This document shows, piece by piece, positions 1 through 6,893 of a stretch of 64,000 bases of DNA. The first letter of the stretch is position 1. Every line of letters starts with the position of its first letter. The DNA is from Arthrobacter sp. NIO-1057 (GTDB taxonomy: Bacteria; Actinomycetota; Actinomycetes; Actinomycetales; Micrococcaceae), in contig NZ_FMAT01000006.1 of assembly GCF_900094805.1 (NCBI RefSeq), forward strand, positions 1-64,000, in the 5' to 3' direction. Below the pieces are notes generated by a model, which saw only the letters and a list, made by a program, of their open reading frames with translations, was not told the DNA's origin and did not search any database. The position numbers and the translations under genes are program-made.

Positions 1-144
1 AATGCACTGTCCGATCTGGCCCAGGCCCACACCGCCTACGCCGCACCCATCGAGCTAGGAGCCGACGCGGCCGCCGAAGCCCCGGCCACCAGCCCATTCT
101 GCGTCGGCGTTCTCATTGGCGCAACACTGACCGTGGGCTGCTAA
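1..144 (+). CDS. C-terminal part of a putative lanthipeptide (class V-like) precursor peptide
   Basis: The frame is open from the left edge and stops at 142-144, giving the last 47 residues of a protein whose start is outside the window. An Ala/Glu/Asp-rich stretch typical of a RiPP leader is followed by a hydrophobic Ser/Thr/Cys-containing tail, SPFCVGVLIGATLTVGC. The C-terminal Thr-Val-Gly-Cys is the S/T-x-x-Cys arrangement that becomes an aminovinyl-(methyl)cysteine ring when the last Cys is oxidatively decarboxylated. The upstream Ser-Pro-Phe-Cys could form a second (methyl)lanthionine. A LanD-type decarboxylase gene follows after a 93-nt gap, which supports the reading. The cleavage site and leader cannot be defined here. 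A linaridin or another AviCys peptide is the main alternative. Confidence 0.6.
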   Translation, partial: NALSDLAQAHTAYAAPIELGADAAAEAPATSPFCVGVLIGATLTVGC

Positions 145-237
145 CAGCCGCTATTTTCAGCCACTGCGGTGGAGTGCTCGGTTGGCAACGATCAAGCAAT
201 CCACCGCATCGGTCCGCAACTACCACGAAGGAACATC

Positions 238-873
238 ATGACCACCGCACACAGCACCATGCCCGCGCAGGCACTGGACCTGTCGTTAGACAGCTTCGGC
301 TATCGTAAAGTTGCGCTGGTCTTGACAGGTTCCGCCGCGACCCAAGTGATGCCCTTCTGGCTGGACTGGATTCTCGCCGCGGCTCCGCACACGGAGTTCA
401 GGATCATCATGCGCGACTCCGCGAGCCGATTCATCACGCGTCACAGCTTGGAAACGCGTTTGCGTGCTCGCGTGCAGTCCGATCGTTGGGAAGACGAAGT
501 GATCGCTGCGCATGTGGAGCTGGCCGAATGGGCTGACCTGCTGCTGATCTACCCCGCAACCTTGGACTATACATCGCGGCTTGCCCATGGAATCACGGAT
601 TCCCCTTCTTTGCTTGCTGCGCTCAGCACCAGTGCACCAGTGTGCATCGCCCCGTCCCTGCCACCGAGGGCCCTGGCCAACCCGCTGGTCACCGAGGTCC
701 TGGATGCGCTGCGCACTCCGAAGAACTTCGTTGTCATCGATCCCGTGCCAGGCCCCAGTGAATCCAGCGATATCGCGCAAGCGTGGGTACCGCCCCCATT
801 CCCGGCAGTGATGCGCCGCCTGGAATCCGCGCGGCTCGCCAGAACCAACGGTGCAACCGTGGAGAGCCCATGA
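238..873 (+). CDS. HFCD-family flavoprotein, probable LanD peptidyl-cysteine decarboxylase
   Basis: The 211-residue protein starts at ATG 238, with GAAGGA just upstream; an earlier in-frame ATG at 169 has no such site. The N-terminus (VALVLTGSAAT) and the IYPATLDYTSRLAHGITD segment near residues 105-122 match the Rossmann-like homo-oligomeric flavin-containing Cys decarboxylase family (EpiD, MrsD, CypD, TvaF). PATLDY sits where EpiD-type enzymes have PASANT. A candidate catalytic His lies in ITRHSLE, and a Pro-rich loop (APSLPPRALANP) sits at the substrate-clamp position. Family members bind FMN and decarboxylate the C-terminal Cys of a precursor to an enethiol. Position directly after the Cys-ending peptide supports this role over a CoaC-like one. 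Its stop overlaps the next start (ATGA). Confidence 0.75.
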   Translation: MTTAHSTMPAQALDLSLDSFGYRKVALVLTGSAATQVMPFWLDWILAAAPHTEFRIIMRDSASRFITRHSLETRLRARVQSDRWEDEVIAAHVELAEWADLLLIYPATLDYTSRLAHGITDSPSLLAALSTSAPVCIAPSLPPRALANPLVTEVLDALRTPKNFVVIDPVPGPSESSDIAQAWVPPPFPAVMRRLESARLARTNGATVESP

Positions 874-1730
874 GCGCGAGAAACGCGCCCGCATCTGAAG
901 GCTTCAAGGTAGAAACCGGGCTGCTGGCCACAGAAGTCGCCAGTCATGACGACCTGTATTCGTGGAAGCACCGCTTGGGCAAACGTGCCCCGTTGGCTTT
1001 TTCCACCCTCGCACCGGCCGGGCCATCGCACACCACCCCCGATTCGAGCTTGGTCATTTGGGGACGAGGCGACAGCGTCGAACGCAACTACCGGACTCAA
1101 GCCAATTCGACCATGGCAATCCATCTTCTGGATTCCACCCCGGTCAAAATGCGGTCCATTGGAAAGCTCTGGGGCACCGCACTGAACACAGTGCACAAGG
1201 CCCAGCCAGGTTCCCGCGCCTCATTCACGGGTCCTCGCACCCTGCAACGCGCGGCCGCCTGGCTCGACGGTTCATGGCAGCCGGCACGCAACTTGCTTGG
1301 CGCAGCAACCTTGGCCCGATTAAACGATTGGGCTGCTCGAATGAGCGGCGATGAACACCGCGTGCTCGTTCACGGTTGCCCCGGAATGGCCCACTGGGTC
1401 CTGACCGCTGACGCCCGATCTGGCAGCCTGCTGACCGGCGAGGATACCGGCTTTGCGAATCCGGTCTACGATTTCGGTTGGGTTTTGGGGGAAATCGCCG
1501 AAATAAAGGCGTTCCACCCTTTGCTGCTCCCGGATTTGGAGCAGCTGGAACAAGGCTTGCTGGACTGCTTTTCCGCAGTTCACAATCCAGCTGACTTGGA
1601 CTTGGCCCGCGCCTTCCGCCTGGTTCACCACGCGTTCGATTGGCACCACTACGCGGGCGCATCGATTGAACAGTCCACCGTGCTCTTGCGGCTAGCAACA
1701 AATTACATATCCGGCCCGGTAAGCAACTAA
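870..1730 (+). CDS. Aminoglycoside-phosphotransferase-fold protein with degenerate catalytic motifs (putative LanK/LanX-like)
   Basis: The 286-residue protein starts at ATG 870, overlapping the decarboxylase stop. The C-terminal half has the APH/choline-kinase outline: HGCPGMAHWVL near 168-178 aligns with the HGDxxxxN catalytic loop, and LLTGEDTGFANPVYDFGW near 187-204 aligns with the metal-binding (I/L)DW(E/G)DAG..PxYDL region. The catalytic-loop Asp is replaced by Cys, the Asn by His, and the metal-binding Asp by Thr, so phosphotransfer activity is doubtful. Class V lanthipeptide and thioamitide clusters carry APH-like proteins that work with HopA1-type lyases in Ser/Thr dehydration or have undefined helper roles. 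This copy could be a pseudokinase scaffold or cyclase-like factor, and a functional kinase may lie upstream of the window. Confidence 0.6.
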   Translation: MSARNAPASEGFKVETGLLATEVASHDDLYSWKHRLGKRAPLAFSTLAPAGPSHTTPDSSLVIWGRGDSVERNYRTQANSTMAIHLLDSTPVKMRSIGKLWGTALNTVHKAQPGSRASFTGPRTLQRAAAWLDGSWQPARNLLGAATLARLNDWAARMSGDEHRVLVHGCPGMAHWVLTADARSGSLLTGEDTGFANPVYDFGWVLGEIAEIKAFHPLLLPDLEQLEQGLLDCFSAVHNPADLDLARAFRLVHHAFDWHHYAGASIEQSTVLLRLATNYISGPVSN

Positions 1731-1742
1731 CCAGGAAATCAG

Positions 1743-2996
1743 ATGAACTCAACCTCCTTCGAAAGATTCCACGTCCGCAGCGAGACTCTGGAACACGGTG
1801 CCTGCGCTATTGCCGTTCAAAACCCAAAAGCGCGAAACAGCACTTTCGTTCTTGCCATTGCTTCAGGGATGCGCCACGAACAGCCGGGCGAAGAGGGGAT
1901 GATGCACCTGCTGGAACATGTCGTGTACCAAGATAGCGTCGCAATTTCATCCAGCGAACGTCAAACGGGAATGAACAACATAGGCGCTGTCATGGGCGGG
2001 CATACGCACATGGACTACACCGAGTTTTACGAAACAGCTCTGCCCTCCGACCTGCCGGGAATGGTTGCCCGGGTGATTGAACAGGTATTCCATCCGGCGT
2101 TTAATGCAGACCAAATCAAGGCACAGATCCATGCGGTGGCAACCGAACGAGCCCAGCGTTTGGCTCCAGCACCTGGTGGAATCCTTCCATTCCCACATCT
2201 GACGTCCCAATTTTGGGACGATTACGCTCATGGCCACGATGGCACAGGTGACGAAACCCTGTTTTCCAGGGTATCCATTGACCGTCTGAAGGATTTGCAC
2301 GCAAAAAATTACCGTCCTGAACAGGCCGTACTGGTGGCCTTCGGACCACAGGACCCATCCGAAATGCTGCGAATCCTCGCAGAAAACATGGCATCGCTCT
2401 CATTCGCTGAATCTGCGCAAAAATTTGCATCGTCGCACCGCAGCCAAGCCCGCCAGAATGAGGTGAAACACCAACTGATGCCTGTCCCTGGCCTCGCTAC
2501 CAGGCGATTGCTCGCCGCGACCAGTGCTGTGCACGCGCAGTCGATCAGCGCTTCGCTTCTCGGAGATCTACTCGTCGCTTCATTGTTAAGCCTGCAAACC
2601 GGGCTGGATTCCAGCGCCGGAATCTTCGGTCCCGCCGATCTAGTCGAAAACGACCTATTTATCCTGGTAGATGACACCGGCCTCGAACTAGACCCAGCGC
2701 ACAGGCTCCGCGCATTGACCACGGTTGATGATGCCGTTTTGGGGTCGGCGGCGAAAAAAGCACTATTCACCGCAGAAAAATCCGTGCATGACGATGAACG
2801 GCTGGCCCGAACCACTGCCCGCGACATGCTCCTTAGAGGAACGCCTGAATTTGCCCATGAACTCGTAGATCAGCTGAGGCATCTTTCGGATCAGACACAG
2901 CAATTGCGCAGGCTGCTGGAAAGTTCGGCACTTCGTCTAGCTGCTCAGCCATGGCATACCATCAGCGTTGCCCCGACTCTCCAGGAGGTAGCATGA
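1743..2996 (+). CDS. M16-family zinc metallopeptidase, probably RiPP leader peptidase
   Basis: The 417-residue protein begins at ATG 1743, with AGGAAATC upstream. The inverted zinc motif HLLEH lies at residues 55-59, and a Glu in ATERAQR at about 135 is 76 residues downstream, which fits the HxxEH-x(69-79)-E signature of the catalytic M16 (pitrilysin/processing-peptidase) subunit. The protein appears active. The second half shows a Ser/Ala-rich region as in M16 C-terminal domains. It sits 12 nt after the kinase-like gene and overlaps the next gene, so it is part of the same operon. By context it probably removes the leader of the modified peptide or degrades the released leader. No signal peptide is evident, so it should act in the cytoplasm. 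Confidence 0.75.
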   Translation: MNSTSFERFHVRSETLEHGACAIAVQNPKARNSTFVLAIASGMRHEQPGEEGMMHLLEHVVYQDSVAISSSERQTGMNNIGAVMGGHTHMDYTEFYETALPSDLPGMVARVIEQVFHPAFNADQIKAQIHAVATERAQRLAPAPGGILPFPHLTSQFWDDYAHGHDGTGDETLFSRVSIDRLKDLHAKNYRPEQAVLVAFGPQDPSEMLRILAENMASLSFAESAQKFASSHRSQARQNEVKHQLMPVPGLATRRLLAATSAVHAQSISASLLGDLLVASLLSLQTGLDSSAGIFGPADLVENDLFILVDDTGLELDPAHRLRALTTVDDAVLGSAAKKALFTAEKSVHDDERLARTTARDMLLRGTPEFAHELVDQLRHLSDQTQQLRRLLESSALRLAAQPWHTISVAPTLQEVA

Positions 2997-3910
2997 ACGC
3001 CTCGACCCTGCCGATACTGGCAATCCCCGATGATCGATCGCTCTTTCCTGTGCTTTCGCTAGCGTGGCGAACTGACCCCCAGCATGAGCGCGAAGCACGA
3101 GAGCTGCTGGCCAAGGGTCTTGCCCAATCCGACCGGTGGGGCCATCCTTGGCACCAGATCACTGGCGACAGCGGCTCAATGATTCTGACAGTCGCTGCGG
3201 AACAACCACGATTGGAACGCTGGCTACATGCCGTGGCGGATGAATCCTCGCGTGTTAAATCCGGCTCGGTCTCCAAACCGATGATCGCCATGGTCGGAAA
3301 GCTCGCCGGTGCCGAGAACCTCCTCGCCACCGCAACTGATCTTTGCGGGGCGAAGATCTCCCAACCTATGGCTCTGCCCAGCAAGATGCAGCAAAACTCG
3401 GTCGAAGGCTACCAGCGGACGCTGATTACCGGTGAAGACCCAATCCATCATGCAGGCGCGGCCGCCTCATTCTTAGCACTTTGCCTGCTGACCGGAGGGT
3501 CTTGGGCATTGCTGCCCAAGCTGGTGGAAAACCTTGGAAACGCGGCAACAGCCCAGATTTCCAGAAACCTTATACAACGAGGTCCGGCCATTACATGGCA
3601 AGGAATTTGCCAAGGGACAGGCGGGATGCAGGTATTTGAATACCTTGTCCAAGCTTTGCCATCGCAGCTGAAGTCAATCGGTGAGGATCAAGTACAAGAG
3701 CTCAAGCACTTCGGGTTGGCCAACCTAAGCCGTGCGTGGCGCTCACCAACGGAATTGGCGCACACCGCAAGCCAGTACCAGATTATGGGCTGGGGGCCAT
3801 CGCTGATCACCGATGCGCACTCAGAACTTGGCCGAGTGACACGCGACGACCTGGAACACGCGATGGATTGCTTGCTTCGCCCAGTGCTGGAAGTCCTGGG
3901 CCGAAGCTGA
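2993..3910 (+). CDS. M16-like, probably non-catalytic partner subunit
   Basis: The 305-residue protein starts at ATG 2993, inside the preceding stop (ATGA overlap), with GGAGG a few bases upstream; an in-frame ATG at 2951 would overlap the upstream gene by 46 nt without need. There is no HxxEH motif. Length, the tight coupling to an active M16 gene and the general helical composition suggest the inactive beta-type subunit of a two-subunit M16 peptidase, as in mitochondrial processing peptidase and several bacterial heterodimers. The family assignment rests mainly on this context, because sequence similarity is not clear by eye. It ends only 22 nt before the stop of the convergent response regulator. 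Confidence 0.5.
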   Translation: MNASTLPILAIPDDRSLFPVLSLAWRTDPQHEREARELLAKGLAQSDRWGHPWHQITGDSGSMILTVAAEQPRLERWLHAVADESSRVKSGSVSKPMIAMVGKLAGAENLLATATDLCGAKISQPMALPSKMQQNSVEGYQRTLITGEDPIHHAGAAASFLALCLLTGGSWALLPKLVENLGNAATAQISRNLIQRGPAITWQGICQGTGGMQVFEYLVQALPSQLKSIGEDQVQELKHFGLANLSRAWRSPTELAHTASQYQIMGWGPSLITDAHSELGRVTRDDLEHAMDCLLRPVLEVLGRS

Positions 3911-3912
3911 AA

Positions 3913-3949
3913 GGGCGCATCGCGCGCAATTGCTAGACGCGCGGTGCCC
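3913..3949. terminator. GC-rich hairpin between converging operons
   Basis: GGGC...CGCGCG (3913-3926) pairs with CGCGCGGTGCCC (3937-3948) around an 11-nt loop. It lies just after the peptide-operon stop and overlaps the last codons of the opposing response regulator, so it can serve as a shared, bidirectional terminator. There is no clear U-tract. Confidence 0.5.
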
Positions 3950-4604
3950 TCTTGATATCCAGCAGCCCGTATTCCATCGACTTAACAAGGATTTGCACGC
4001 GGTCGCGAACGCCAAGCTTTTCCATCACCTTAACGAAACGCGCCTTGATGGTCGATTCGGTGACGTAGAGTTCCTCGGCCATTTCCCTGTTGCTCATCCC
4101 CTTGCCCAGGAGCAAGATGACTTCAAGCTCTTTGTCGGTTAACGTTTCGGACAGTTCCGCATCCGGCTCAACTTGCGCTGGAATGGAGTCTGCCAACCCG
4201 GAAACTACGTGGCGGGTTACCTCAGCGGAAAGCACTGATTCGCCAGCCATCACCTTGTGAATTGCTTCGGTGATCTCTTTGGGCTGGGCGTCCTTGACGA
4301 GATATCCACTGGCACCAGCACGCAGCAAGTCCACTACGTAGCGGTCCGTCGAAAAAGTACTCAGGCCGAGGATCGCAATATGTGGATTGTCCTGGTGGAT
4401 CTGCGCCGTAGCTGCCACCCCGTCCATGACCGGCATCTGCATGTCCATGAGGATCACGTCTGGCCGCAATCCCGCGGCTTGAAGCACAGCCGCTTTGCCG
4501 TCGGACGCTTCCCCGATAATCTGGATGGTCGGGTCCGAGGAAAGATAGTCGCGCAGAATCTCGCGCGTCAGTGTTTCGTCGTCAACAAGCAAAACAGTGC
4601 TCAA
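3933..4604 (-). CDS. NarL/FixJ-family response regulator
   Basis: The 223-residue protein has an N-terminal receiver domain (VLLVDDE, phosphoacceptor Asp in VILMDMQMP, Lys in YLVKDAQ) and a C-terminal LuxR helix-turn-helix (LTDKELEVILLLGKGMSNRE, then TESTIKARFVKVMEKLGV). The recognition helix carries Ala-Arg-Phe where many relatives have Thr-His-Val. The gene follows its histidine kinase by 46 nt and forms a standard pair with it. It converges on the lanthipeptide-like operon. Whether it controls that operon cannot be told from sequence, but RiPP operons are often paired with such systems. Confidence 0.93.
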   Translation of the reverse strand: MSTVLLVDDETLTREILRDYLSSDPTIQIIGEASDGKAAVLQAAGLRPDVILMDMQMPVMDGVAATAQIHQDNPHIAILGLSTFSTDRYVVDLLRAGASGYLVKDAQPKEITEAIHKVMAGESVLSAEVTRHVVSGLADSIPAQVEPDAELSETLTDKELEVILLLGKGMSNREMAEELYVTESTIKARFVKVMEKLGVRDRVQILVKSMEYGLLDIKRAPRV

Positions 4605-4650
4605 GGCTTCTCCTTCTGGGCTGGCTCCATGGCCACGCCGCGCTACATCT

Positions 4651-5886
4651 CTAGTTTGCCGTGGAAATTCCTTCTAATGGAATTGTGACACTCGTTGTCC
4701 ACAGACCGTCAGATTCGTCTGCTTCGACAAACCCACCGAAAACACCACAACGCGCACGCATGGCCTCCAACCCGGTTCTCGATGACATGATCGGCTTTTG
4801 AACTCCCGCCTCATTCGTCGCCCGGAGCTGGACGTTGCTCTCACCAACATATAAGCGCATTTCTACACGGCTCGAGGGAACCGCGTGCTTAAGAATGTTG
4901 GTTCCCATCTCGCGGATGGTTCTTCGTAGCGCCTGACGCAAACTGGCTGGCACGCGGGCGACTTCACCCTCCACCGTAAGATCCACGTCATAACCTGAGC
5001 TCTGAAGCGCATCGGCCACCGCGTCCAAATCATGCACTAGGCCCACGGCGGTCGTGGTTTCCCCGGAGAGTTCGGCAGGATCGATAATGCTCGGTCCAAC
5101 CGATGTGTTCTCGATGGTTGCTTCCGAGGCTTTGTCTGATTCTTTCAGCAGCAGTACCAGCGAACGAAGGTCCTGCAATGTCTGCTGAGCGGAACTGCCA
5201 ATTCCGGCCAGAATTTCTGAAGTTTTTTCTGGGTCCTTCACGAACTCTGCACGCCGCGCCTGCATCGCGATAATGGTGACGTCATGGGCGACGATGTCGT
5301 GCAGCTCGTGAGCCAATAACGTCCGTTCATTGGCACGAATCTTTGCCTGCTCGATCTCCAGGGCCTCAATCCGCTTGGCGCTGGTTTCATGACGTCGGCG
5401 AAACGAATTCAGACTGAGTCCCGCTGCGCCGGCAAAGGCAACAAAAATGGCGTTGATGACGATTGTGAGCACCTGGACGTCCGGAATCAGGAAGCACAGG
5501 GCAAACAGGAGGGCCAAGGCCAGCAACGGGAGCGACAGCGCTTGCCGCCACGGCAGCAGATAGCAGCAGGCGGAGATTACGACTACTGATGAAAAAATCA
5601 ACCCAGCTATAAGCACCGCTGGCATGCCCAGGGTAGCAATTCCCGCTACACAGAGAAACCACGCGATGGCCGCCGGCAAAACGCCGAGCGACAAAGCAGC
5701 TGTGGGCAAGTAAGGCAACGCCATTTTCAGGGCGCCTTGCTGCCCCGTGAACTGCCCAGAGCCTAGCCCGACTTCCCCCAAATACATGACCAGGGCCAGC
5801 AGAACCGGCACCAAGCGTCCGGCGATGCCTCCGGGCAGCGGTTTAATATCTGCAGTCCAGGCTGTCCACTTTCTCATATTTGACAT
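4651..5886 (-). CDS. Membrane sensor histidine kinase, HisKA_3 type
   Basis: The 411-residue protein has about five hydrophobic segments in its first 150 residues, a short coiled linker, then the dimerisation/phosphoacceptor motif LLAHELHDIVAHDVTIIAM with the active His. The ATPase part has an N-box-like REMGTNILKHA and a G-box SRTGLEAMRARCGVFGG. This is the DesK/LiaS-like group of Gram-positive kinases that sense membrane or cell-envelope state and phosphorylate NarL-type regulators. There is no large extracellular sensor, so it probably senses through the membrane segments. The first ATG at 5886 is used; an ATG three codons later is equally possible. Confidence 0.9.
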   Translation of the reverse strand: MSNMRKWTAWTADIKPLPGGIAGRLVPVLLALVMYLGEVGLGSGQFTGQQGALKMALPYLPTAALSLGVLPAAIAWFLCVAGIATLGMPAVLIAGLIFSSVVVISACCYLLPWRQALSLPLLALALLFALCFLIPDVQVLTIVINAIFVAFAGAAGLSLNSFRRRHETSAKRIEALEIEQAKIRANERTLLAHELHDIVAHDVTIIAMQARRAEFVKDPEKTSEILAGIGSSAQQTLQDLRSLVLLLKESDKASEATIENTSVGPSIIDPAELSGETTTAVGLVHDLDAVADALQSSGYDVDLTVEGEVARVPASLRQALRRTIREMGTNILKHAVPSSRVEMRLYVGESNVQLRATNEAGVQKPIMSSRTGLEAMRARCGVFGGFVEADESDGLWTTSVTIPLEGISTAN

Positions 5887-5982
5887 TGTTCCATCGCAAC
5901 GCCCAGGTTCTTGGCATCATTGCCAAACCTACGACCGATTCCGGGCGAAGACCGCAACAGCAGGACCCAGCGCGTGCCTGGC

Positions 5983-6240
5983 CTAGTTGGGGCGGCGACG
6001 TGGTTCCATGCGGCTGACCGTGTACAGGGTCTGCTCATCGGGCTGAGTTCCTGCAGCTTCATGAGCTGCTTTGACCTTCATTGCACGGTCCCACTTGGCG
6101 CGTTCACGTGGGCTCAAAACCACACGACGTTCTGCTGGGCCAAAGATACTCAAACCCAAGTACTTCAGGCGCCAGAGAATGCGGTATCCGGTGCTCAGGC
6201 CAGTGGTATCGGTGATGATTGGCAACGGCGATTCATCCAT
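5983..6240 (-). CDS. Small conserved-looking protein of unknown function
   Basis: The gene encodes 85 residues from ATG 6240, preceded by AAAGGA at a suitable distance. The protein is basic in its C-terminal half (KWDRAMKVKAAHEA, then RMEPRRRPN) and has a mildly amphipathic stretch GYRILWRLKYLGLSIFGPAERR. There is no clear membrane span. I recognise no family. A larger open frame on the opposite strand is regarded as a shadow. The gene lies directly downstream of a perfect operator-like palindrome and of marR, so it is probably controlled by that regulator. Confidence 0.6.
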   Translation of the reverse strand: MDESPLPIITDTTGLSTGYRILWRLKYLGLSIFGPAERRVVLSPRERAKWDRAMKVKAAHEAAGTQPDEQTLYTVSRMEPRRRPN

Positions 6241-6298
6241 GAGGGTGATCCTTTGCAGTACGCGTATTCGGTCGTGTTCCTGTTACCAGTATACGTTA

Positions 6299-6318
6299 TT
6301 AGTTGGTGCACCAACTAA
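6299..6318. promoter_or_regulatory. Perfect 20-bp palindrome, probable MarR-family operator
   Basis: TTAGTTGGTGCACCAACTAA is perfectly self-complementary. It lies between the marR stop (6327) and the small downstream gene (start 6240). On the minus strand a TATACT -10-like hexamer (about 6288-6293) follows it, so the palindrome covers the expected -35 region. Length and symmetry fit MarR dimers. The binding protein is inferred from adjacency. Confidence 0.7.
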
Positions 6319-6326
6319 ATTTTTAA

Positions 6327-6788
6327 TCACACCTTCGGAGCGTTTCCACCGGCGTCAATCAAGTGATCGAGAATCCCTCTGAGCTCAACAACTTCCTTCT
6401 CGGATAGCTGCAGCCGCGCCATCATCTCCACGGGCACGTTCAATGCGTCCTTGCGAAGTTCTGCACCCTTGGCAGTGGGTTGCAGGATAACCGCCCGTTC
6501 ATCTTGCGGGTTTTTGGCTTTGTCCACCAGCCCGGCAGCTTCCAGCCTTTTCACCAAAGGCGACAGGGTTCCAGGATCTAGATGCAACTGCTCACTGAGT
6601 TCACGAGCACTCATCGGCCCTGAGTCCCACAACGCCAGCATCACCAAATACTGCGGATGTGTCAGACCCAAAGGATCCAGCACAGGCTTGTAGGCGGAAA
6701 TCACCGTTCTCGAAGCGACCGCCAGACCAAAGCACACCTGTCTTTCCAACTTGAGAAGATCCTCGGCCTGTTGGCTCATACCGTCCAC
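6327..6788 (-). CDS. MarR-family transcriptional regulator, OhrR-like
   Basis: The protein has 153 residues if started at GTG 6788, which has AAGGAG 11 nt upstream; ATG 6779 is an alternative but would be about 20 nt from that site. The winged-helix DNA-binding domain is clear (MSARELSEQLHLDPGTLSPLVKRLE, then DERAVILQPTAKG for the wing). A Cys in ERQVCFGLAVASR near residue 19 is at the position of the peroxide-sensing Cys of OhrR, so organic-hydroperoxide or redox sensing is plausible. No ohr gene is adjacent. Its targets are likely the small gene downstream and perhaps the divergent pirin gene. Confidence 0.9.
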   Translation of the reverse strand: MDGMSQQAEDLLKLERQVCFGLAVASRTVISAYKPVLDPLGLTHPQYLVMLALWDSGPMSARELSEQLHLDPGTLSPLVKRLEAAGLVDKAKNPQDERAVILQPTAKGAELRKDALNVPVEMMARLQLSEKEVVELRGILDHLIDAGGNAPKV

Positions 6789-6855
6789 GTTGCTGCAAAC
6801 TCCTTAAATGAGACACTACCGGTGTATCGATCGTACCCCTGTCTTGAACAGTTTC

Positions 6856-6885
6856 TTGTGGCCAAAATTTTGCGCAGTGCATAAC
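6856..6885 (+). promoter_or_regulatory. Probable promoter of the pirin gene (leaderless transcript)
   Basis: TTGTGG at 6856-6861 and CATAAC at 6880-6885 are separated by 18 bp. The expected transcription start falls on or next to the ATG at 6894, and no Shine-Dalgarno sequence is present. Leaderless mRNAs are common in actinobacteria. Confidence 0.45.
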
Positions 6886-6893
6886 CTTGGCAC

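Noticed and set aside
567-1196. Minus-strand frame (209 codons) across the LanD/APH-like junction
   Set aside because: It overlaps two genes with clear families and translational coupling on the plus strand.
5911-6318. Plus-strand frame of 135 codons over the small 85-residue gene
   Set aside because: It has no ribosome site and crosses the operator and promoter of the minus-strand gene, which has a good AAAGGA site.
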